Below, in pieces: positions 15,832 through 20,152 of a DNA stretch of 20,152 nt (position 1 is the first letter of the stretch; each line of letters opens with the position of its first letter). Below the pieces are notes generated by a model, which did no database searches, was not told the DNA's origin, and saw only the letters and a list, made by a program, of their open reading frames with translations. The stretch covers positions 1-20,152 of the forward strand of contig CAJQNH010000144.1 in NCBI GenBank assembly GCA_905479615.1, given 5' to 3'. Both the position numbers and the translations under genes were made by a program. The DNA is from an uncultured Eudoraea sp. GTDB lineage: Bacteria; Bacteroidota; Bacteroidia; Flavobacteriales; Flavobacteriaceae.

Positions 15832-16208
15832 ATCAGGAATTTTATACGCTTGGCGCATTTGAATATGCTGCTGACGTACAAATTATTAAAGGGAAACTTG
15901 AATCTGAAGGCATTCAGGTCTTTTTAAAGGACGAAAACACTATAAATACAGATCCTTTGATAAGTCAGGCTATTGGAGGGGTTAAGTTACAGGTTTACTC
16001 AAAAGATAAAAATAAAGCTTTGAATATTTATAATGAAATAAGAAGCTATGCTTTGGACAGTAAAGGAAATCTAATTACTTGCCCAAATTGTAAAGCACAA
16101 AGATCTGAAGTATACTATAGTAGAAAGGGTATAATTAATAAGTTATTTCCATTTTTAGAAAAGAAGAAATACAAATGTCTGAAGTGTAATATGATTACCC
16201 AACCTTAG
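15828..16208 (+). CDS. DUF2007-like protein with C-terminal zinc ribbon, inside the biotin operon
   Basis: 126 residues. Residues 1-75 resemble DUF2007 (signal-transducing-protein-like fold: F-Y-T-L-G-A-F-E-Y-A-A-D-V-Q-I-I-K-G-K-L-E-S-E-G-I, then a second beta-alpha unit G-G-V-K-L-Q-V-Y). Residues 80-126 carry two Cys pairs, C85-P-N-C88 and C117-L-K-C120, spaced for one zinc. No catalytic motif was seen. Its ATG overlaps the bioF stop and bioD begins 6 bp after its TAG, so it is made together with the biotin enzymes. DUF2007 has no firmly known role; a helper or regulatory task in biotin synthesis is only suggested by position, and plain co-transcription of an unrelated gene is equally possible. 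Confidence 0.78.
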   Translation: MNQEFYTLGAFEYAADVQIIKGKLESEGIQVFLKDENTINTDPLISQAIGGVKLQVYSKDKNKALNIYNEIRSYALDSKGNLITCPNCKAQRSEVYYSRKGIINKLFPFLEKKKYKCLKCNMITQP

Positions 16209-16214
16209 TGTAGA

Positions 16215-16832
16215 ATGAAACGAATATTTATTACCGGAATATCTACTGATGTCGGGAAAACCATTGCTGCGGCTATTGTAACGGAGTCTCTAAATGCCGA
16301 TTATTGGAAGCCTGTACAGGCGGGAGATTTGACAAATACAGATAGTCATAAAGTGGCTGTACTGATATCCAATGAAAAAACCAGAATTCACAAAAGCAGC
16401 TACGAATTAAAAACTCCAATGAGCCCTCATGCAGCTGCAGAAATAGATAAGCTTACAATTGACATTAGTCAAATTAAAGAACCTCAAACTACAAATCATC
16501 TTGTAATTGAAGGAGCAGGTGGTCTACTGGTGCCTTTAAATGAAAAGGATACCATTTTAGATATCATCAAGGCTAATTATTTGGTAATAGTAGTTTCAAG
16601 GCATTACTTGGGAAGTATTAACCATTCATTGTTAACCATTGAAAGCTTAAAGCAAAAAGGGTTTACTGTAGCTGTAATATTCAGTGGTAATGAACATCCA
16701 AGCACAGAAGACATTATAATACGGAAGACAGGGGTAAAGGTAATTGGCAGGATTGAGGAGGAAACTAATTTTGATAAACCCGTCATTAAACAATATGCAT
16801 CAAAATTCTATCAAATATTGCAAACACTTTGA
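16215..16832 (+). CDS. bioD: Dethiobiotin synthetase (BioD)
   Basis: ATP-dependent ligase that closes the ureido ring of dethiobiotin from DAPA and CO2. The P-loop is G-I-S-T-D-V-G-K-T at 8-16 with Lys15, W-K-P-V-Q-A-G carries the substrate-contact Lys32, and V-I-E-G-A-G-G-L-L-V-P-L near 97-108 is the family signature. The 205-residue length is slightly short but normal for Bacteroidetes. It follows the DUF2007 gene by 6 bp and precedes bioA by 64 bp. The ATG at 16215 is the only reasonable start. Confidence 0.95.
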   Translation: MKRIFITGISTDVGKTIAAAIVTESLNADYWKPVQAGDLTNTDSHKVAVLISNEKTRIHKSSYELKTPMSPHAAAEIDKLTIDISQIKEPQTTNHLVIEGAGGLLVPLNEKDTILDIIKANYLVIVVSRHYLGSINHSLLTIESLKQKGFTVAVIFSGNEHPSTEDIIIRKTGVKVIGRIEEETNFDKPVIKQYASKFYQILQTL

Positions 16833-16896
16833 GCGCCATTATGATAAGGTCTAATCCAAGGTTCACAATTGAAACTAACAATTATATTCTGAAATA

Positions 16897-18168
16897 TTGA
16901 AAAATCTAACGGAAAGAGATAAAAAACATTTGTGGCACCCACTTACGCAGCACAAACTACATTCTGATATGCTGGGTATAGTGAAGGCGAAAGGCGCTCT
17001 TTTGTATGATGAAGAGGGCAATGATTATATTGATGGGATTGCTTCCTGGTACACCTCAATGTACGGTCATTGTAATGATTTTATTTTAGAAAAGGTACAA
17101 CAGCAAATGAAGGTTCTGGATCAGGTCGTATTTAGTGGTTTTACCCATGAACCCGCCATAAGACTATCGGAAGAATTAATAAAAATATTACCTTCTAATC
17201 AGCAGAAAATATTCTTTTCAGACAATGGTTCTACGGCCACGGAGGTTGGAATTAAAATGGCTTTACAATATCATTTTAATCAGGGCAATAAACGAAAGGT
17301 ACTTCTGGCATTTGAAGATGGCTTTCACGGTGACACTTTTGGAGCCATGTCTGTTTCAGGACTTTCCGTTTATAATGGACCTTTTGAAGATTATTTAATT
17401 GATGTAGAACGAATTCTAACCCCAACTAAAGAAAATATAAATGAAATTTTACTTCGACTTACTGAAAGACTTAGGCAAAACGATATAGCGGGATTTATAT
17501 ATGAACCGCTGGTGCAGGGAGCAGCGGCTATGAAGATGCATGACCCGGAAGCTTTGAATATGATTCTTGACTTGCTCAAAACACATGGGGTCTTACTAAT
17601 TGCAGATGAGGTAATGACCGGATTTGGCAAGACAGGAAAGAATTTTGCCTCAGAGCATATTCCTGTTAATCCAGATATCATATGCCTTTCTAAGGCGCTT
17701 ACCGCTGGTTTGCTTCCTATGGGAGTTACTTCATGTACTCAGCAGGTCTATGATGCATTTTACAGTACTGATATTGCTAAAGGGCTTTTTCATGGTCATA
17801 CCTATACGGCAAATCCGTTGGCTTGTATAGCGGCCCTAGCTGGCATTGAATTACTTCAATCTGAACAAATTCAAAAGGATATCCGGCGAGTCATTGAATC
17901 TCATAAGAAGTTTGGATTAAAAATTAAGGAACATCCGAAGGTTGCTGCAATTCGTCAGTGTGGAATCATCTTTGCACTGGACTTGAATATTAAAATGGAA
18001 CGTTACGGTAGTTTACGTGACCGGCTGTTTGACTTTTTTATGGAGCATGGTGTTTTTTTACGTCCCTTGGGGAATACCATATATATTTTAGCTCCGTACA
18101 TTATTACTGATACTCAGTTAAAACAGGTTTATGATACAATTGAACTTGCTCTGGATACAGTAGTTTAG
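16897..18168 (+). CDS. bioA: Adenosylmethionine-8-amino-7-oxononanoate aminotransferase (BioA)
   Basis: PLP class III aminotransferase that converts KAPA to DAPA with SAM as the usual amino donor. It shows H-L-W-H-P-L-T-Q-H near the N-terminus, D-N-G-S-T-A-T-E-V (PLP phosphate loop), F-H-G-D-T-F-G, I-A-D-E-V-M-T-G-F-G with the PLP-ring Asp, L-S-K-A-L-T-A-G with the PLP Lys266, and H-G-H-T-Y-T-A-N-P-L. It is 423 residues, full length. The start is TTG at 16897: upstream in frame there is no ATG or GTG before a TAA at 16876, and the resulting N-terminus (KNLTERDKKHLWHP) matches the family. The 64-bp gap to bioD holds a small AATTG-N7-CAATT repeat but no clear promoter. It converges on the Coa1-like gene with 10 bp between stops. 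Confidence 0.95.
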   Translation: MKNLTERDKKHLWHPLTQHKLHSDMLGIVKAKGALLYDEEGNDYIDGIASWYTSMYGHCNDFILEKVQQQMKVLDQVVFSGFTHEPAIRLSEELIKILPSNQQKIFFSDNGSTATEVGIKMALQYHFNQGNKRKVLLAFEDGFHGDTFGAMSVSGLSVYNGPFEDYLIDVERILTPTKENINEILLRLTERLRQNDIAGFIYEPLVQGAAAMKMHDPEALNMILDLLKTHGVLLIADEVMTGFGKTGKNFASEHIPVNPDIICLSKALTAGLLPMGVTSCTQQVYDAFYSTDIAKGLFHGHTYTANPLACIAALAGIELLQSEQIQKDIRRVIESHKKFGLKIKEHPKVAAIRQCGIIFALDLNIKMERYGSLRDRLFDFFMEHGVFLRPLGNTIYILAPYIITDTQLKQVYDTIELALDTVV

Positions 18169-18178
18169 GATTACAATT

Positions 18179-18607
18179 CTAGTCCAGGTCATCATTTATA
18201 AGATCTACCTCATTATTATCCTGGATAACAACCCTAATTTCATGATAGGTCCAATTATCACCTTTAGCAGTAGCCCTAATAAATAAAGCGCCACTTTCCT
18301 TGGGCCCTGTAATAGGCGCTTTTATATTGGCACTTTTTTCATCATTAATTAAATTAAATTCACCTTGAATCATTCCATTTTTTTCAATAGGAGAACCCAT
18401 TAGTTTAATTATTTCAGGGTCTGAATTAATTTTTTCAAGTGCATATTCCATAGGAATAGAATCATCTATAATTGAAGTAACCCCAAAAAATATAGAACCA
18501 ACAGTAACCCCTAAGAGAATAAGAATAGTCAAACAACCACCAACAGGTACTGCCCATGGCCAATTTCTTTTCCACCAATTCGGCTGAGGGATCAATTCAT
18601 TGTTCAT
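18179..18607 (-). CDS. Coa1-like membrane protein (cytochrome oxidase assembly factor Coa1 family)
   Basis: 142 residues. N-terminal W-W-K-R-N-W-P-W, one transmembrane helix at about 18-43 (PVGGCLTILILLGVTVGSIFF), then an extracytoplasmic domain with the Coa1-type segment A-L-E-K-I-N-S-D-P-E-I-I-K-L-M-G-S-P-I near 56-74 and a strand-rich tail containing I-T-G-P-K-E-S-G-A-L-F-I. These features match the Coa1-like family (PF08695), named from a mitochondrial cytochrome oxidase assembly factor; the bacterial role is not established and the name may be misleading. It lies antisense to the biotin genes, between bioA and the ketosynthase-like gene, and has no obvious link to biotin. The ATG is at 18607; the 66-bp spacer to the divergent gene shows no strong -7 match. 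Confidence 0.75.
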   Translation of the reverse strand: MNNELIPQPNWWKRNWPWAVPVGGCLTILILLGVTVGSIFFGVTSIIDDSIPMEYALEKINSDPEIIKLMGSPIEKNGMIQGEFNLINDEKSANIKAPITGPKESGALFIRATAKGDNWTYHEIRVVIQDNNEVDLINDDLD

Positions 18608-18673
18608 TGTTTTTTATATTGTTTTTACACTTTCAAGGTAAGAACTTTTATTTTTACTCTAAATACTAATTCC

Positions 18674-19837
18674 TTGGCTCAACCTATTACGATTACATCA
18701 ATTGCTTCCATCTCCTCGTTGGGAATTAATAAAGAAGATATTTGGGCTAATTATCAGCATTCCAATCACCTCTTAAAAGAAGGAACTTTTGAGGGTAGGA
18801 CCGCGTGGGTATCATCTTTGTCTGAATCCGAAAAATCAGAAATAAAGGCTCTTAGAAATAGTAATTCAAAGTATCAAAGCCTCGATGATAGTGTCCTTTA
18901 TGGTATTTTTACAGCCAGAAGGGCTATAGTAAATGCAGGCTGGGGTAAAAACGATAGTTTTGGAATTAATATTGGTTCGTCCCGAGGAGCAACCGGGCTT
19001 TTTGAAAAATACCATAAGGAGTTTTTGCAAAAGGGTACTACCGCGGTATTGACCTCTCCAACAACCACTCTCGGTAATATTTCTTCCTGGATAGCCCATG
19101 ACCTAAAGGCAAAAGGCCCTAATATTTCACATTCCATTACCTGTTCTTCAGCTCTTCACGCCATATTAAATGGTGCAGCGTGGATTAGAAGTGGTATGAC
19201 CGAAAAGTTTCTTGTAGGCGGCAGTGAAGCGCCATTGACTTCTTTTACTATTGCCCAAATGAGAGCCCTTAAGATATATGCCCAGAAAGATAAAAGCGAT
19301 TATCCCTGTAGGGCTCTTGACCTTAGTAAAGGTCAGAATTCTATGGTACTTGGAGAGGGCGCAGGTGTTGCCTGTTTAGAATATGGAATTGGGAAAAGAC
19401 CCCTTGCTATCATTGAAGGAATTGGATTTGCCACTGAACCATTGGAACATAATATTTCACTTTCTGCAGATGCCCGATGTCTGCAGGATTCAATGCTTAT
19501 GGCCCTTGAAAAAATAAACCCTAAAGAGGTAGATATTATTGTGATGCATGCACCGGGCACCATTAAAGGAGATAATGCTGAATTTACTGCAATTCAGCAG
19601 ATTTTTGGTAATTCCATGCCTGCACTTACTACAAATAAATGGAAAGTAGGACATACTTTTGGTGCATCCGGAATCCTAAGTGTGGAAATGGCAATTTTAA
19701 TGTTGCAACATCAACGATTTGTTGGAGTTCCTTTTATGAAATTTAATCCGCCGCAGAAAATAAACAGAGTACTTATAAATGCCGTAGGTTTCGGTGGAAA
19801 TGCAGTTAGTATTTTATTAAAAAACCCCAAAGAATAA
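18674..19837 (+). CDS. Beta-ketoacyl-ACP synthase (KAS II-like) homologue in biotin cluster, atypical active site
   Basis: 387-residue thiolase-fold condensing-enzyme homologue. The nucleophile Cys157 is in S-I-T-C-S-S-A-L. The second His (His327) is in N-K-W-K-V-G-H-T-F-G-A-S-G with the preceding Lys322. G-F-G-G-N-A near 372-377 fits the C-terminal glycine loop of FabF. The first catalytic His of FabF (N-A-H-G-T) is replaced: the sequence reads H-A-P-G-T at 292-296, so Pro294 is at the His position and a His sits two residues earlier. The start is TTG at 18674; no ATG lies upstream in frame nearby and the N-terminus (AQPITITSIASISSLG) is family-like. It lies between bioA and bioB, 89 bp before bioB. 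A role in making the pimeloyl chain is inferred from position only; a housekeeping fatty-acid role is possible. Confidence 0.85.
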   Translation: MAQPITITSIASISSLGINKEDIWANYQHSNHLLKEGTFEGRTAWVSSLSESEKSEIKALRNSNSKYQSLDDSVLYGIFTARRAIVNAGWGKNDSFGINIGSSRGATGLFEKYHKEFLQKGTTAVLTSPTTTLGNISSWIAHDLKAKGPNISHSITCSSALHAILNGAAWIRSGMTEKFLVGGSEAPLTSFTIAQMRALKIYAQKDKSDYPCRALDLSKGQNSMVLGEGAGVACLEYGIGKRPLAIIEGIGFATEPLEHNISLSADARCLQDSMLMALEKINPKEVDIIVMHAPGTIKGDNAEFTAIQQIFGNSMPALTTNKWKVGHTFGASGILSVEMAILMLQHQRFVGVPFMKFNPPQKINRVLINAVGFGGNAVSILLKNPKE

Positions 19838-19895
19838 CCTACTAACATCACCGTAATTAAGATTTGATTTATCGATTTTTTTACGGATTAAAGAT

Positions 19896-19903
19896 TATTT
19901 TTG
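19896..19903 (+). promoter_or_regulatory. Candidate -7 promoter element for bioB
   Basis: TATTTTTG matches TAnnTTTG, 23 bp before the bioB ATG, so bioB may have its own promoter besides readthrough from the ketosynthase-like gene. No BirA-type operator was recognised nearby. Confidence 0.45.
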
Positions 19904-19926
19904 ATGTTTAAATAAAATTCTTACAT

Positions 19927-20152
19927 ATGGGTGTAGAACGACATAACTGGACAAAACAGGAGATTCTTGAAATATATAATAAACCTTTGATGGAATTATT
20001 ATATGAAGCAGCCACAGTACATCGCAAGTTTCATGATCCTAATACGGTACAGGTATCAACTTTACTTTCCATTAAGACCGGCGGTTGTCCTGAAGATTGT
20101 GGTTATTGCCCCCAGGCAGCACGTTATCATACAGATATTGAAAACAATGACT
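19927..20152 (+). CDS. bioB: Biotin synthase (BioB), partial (N-terminal 75 codons)
   Basis: Radical-SAM enzyme that inserts sulfur into dethiobiotin. Only the first 75 residues are inside the window; the frame is open at the right edge. The N-terminus (MGVERHNWTKQEILEIYNKPLMELLYEAA) and the segment S-I-K-T-G-G-C-P-E-D-C-G-Y-C-P-Q are typical of BioB; C-P-E-D-C-G-Y-C is the CxxxCxxC motif that binds the radical-SAM 4Fe-4S cluster. The ATG at 19927 is the natural start. It completes the set of late biotin genes and lies 89 bp after the ketosynthase-like gene, with its own candidate -7 element. Confidence 0.96.
   Translation, partial: MGVERHNWTKQEILEIYNKPLMELLYEAATVHRKFHDPNTVQVSTLLSIKTGGCPEDCGYCPQAARYHTDIENND

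Noticed and set aside
16866..16883. AATTG-N7-CAATT inverted repeat between bioD and bioA
   Set aside because: Five-base AT-rich arms in a 64-bp spacer are expected by chance; no promoter motif is aligned with it.
19851..19886. CCGTAA/TTACGG inverted repeat as terminator of the ketosynthase-like gene
   Set aside because: Six-base stem with a 24-base loop and the T run lies inside the loop, not after the stem; not a credible intrinsic terminator.

Overview
The window looks like a chromosomal segment of a marine-type Flavobacteriaceae (Bacteroidetes). The evidence is the AT-rich coding sequence, promoters of the Bacteroidetes TAnnTTTG type, almost no Shine-Dalgarno signal, a DUF4270 lipoprotein, a Bacteroidetes-type TonB receptor with an N-terminal carboxypeptidase-like domain, a separate atpD-atpC pair, and a flavobacterial biotin cluster. 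No tRNA, rRNA, IS element, prophage or CRISPR array was seen. No stretch longer than about 300 bases lacks a gene.

Layout. (1) 1-2805, minus strand: panC, panD, a flippase-like membrane protein and a secreted esterase-like protein (cut by the window edge) form one tight operon. panC and panD supply pantothenate for CoA. (2) 2909-5550, plus strand, divergent from panC: a half-length, degenerate starch-synthase-like protein, then a DUF4270 lipoprotein with calcium-binding-type repeats. (3) 5665-7512: glmS, interrupted by one in-frame TAA at 6889-6891 where a conserved lysine codon is expected. (4) 7706-12032: a TonB-dependent receptor followed 1 bp later by an SGNH/GDSL lipoprotein, closed by a hairpin terminator. 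This resembles a two-component surface uptake module without a SusD. (5) 12218-14021: atpD and atpC of the F1F0 ATP synthase. (6) 14068-14601, minus strand: a GNAT acetyltransferase, convergent with atpC across a shared hairpin. (7) 14662-20152: the biotin region, in the order bioF, DUF2007/zinc-ribbon protein, bioD, bioA, a Coa1-like gene on the opposite strand, a beta-ketoacyl-synthase homologue, and the start of bioB.

How the genes work together. The four late biotin steps are all here: BioF (KAPA), BioA (DAPA), BioD (dethiobiotin) and BioB (biotin). No recognised pimeloyl-ACP gene (bioC, bioH, bioG, bioW, bioI or bioZ) is visible. The KAS II-like protein between bioA and bioB keeps the active Cys and the second His but has Pro where the first catalytic His of FabF sits, so it is the best candidate here for a poorly described biotin-related function. 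The DUF2007/zinc-ribbon protein, whose start overlaps the bioF stop, is the second.

A regulatory detail also stands out. A CTATTT/AAATAG palindrome sits exactly 7 bp upstream of the TAnnTTTG element of both atpD and bioF. All assignments come from reading motifs by eye; no database search was run.
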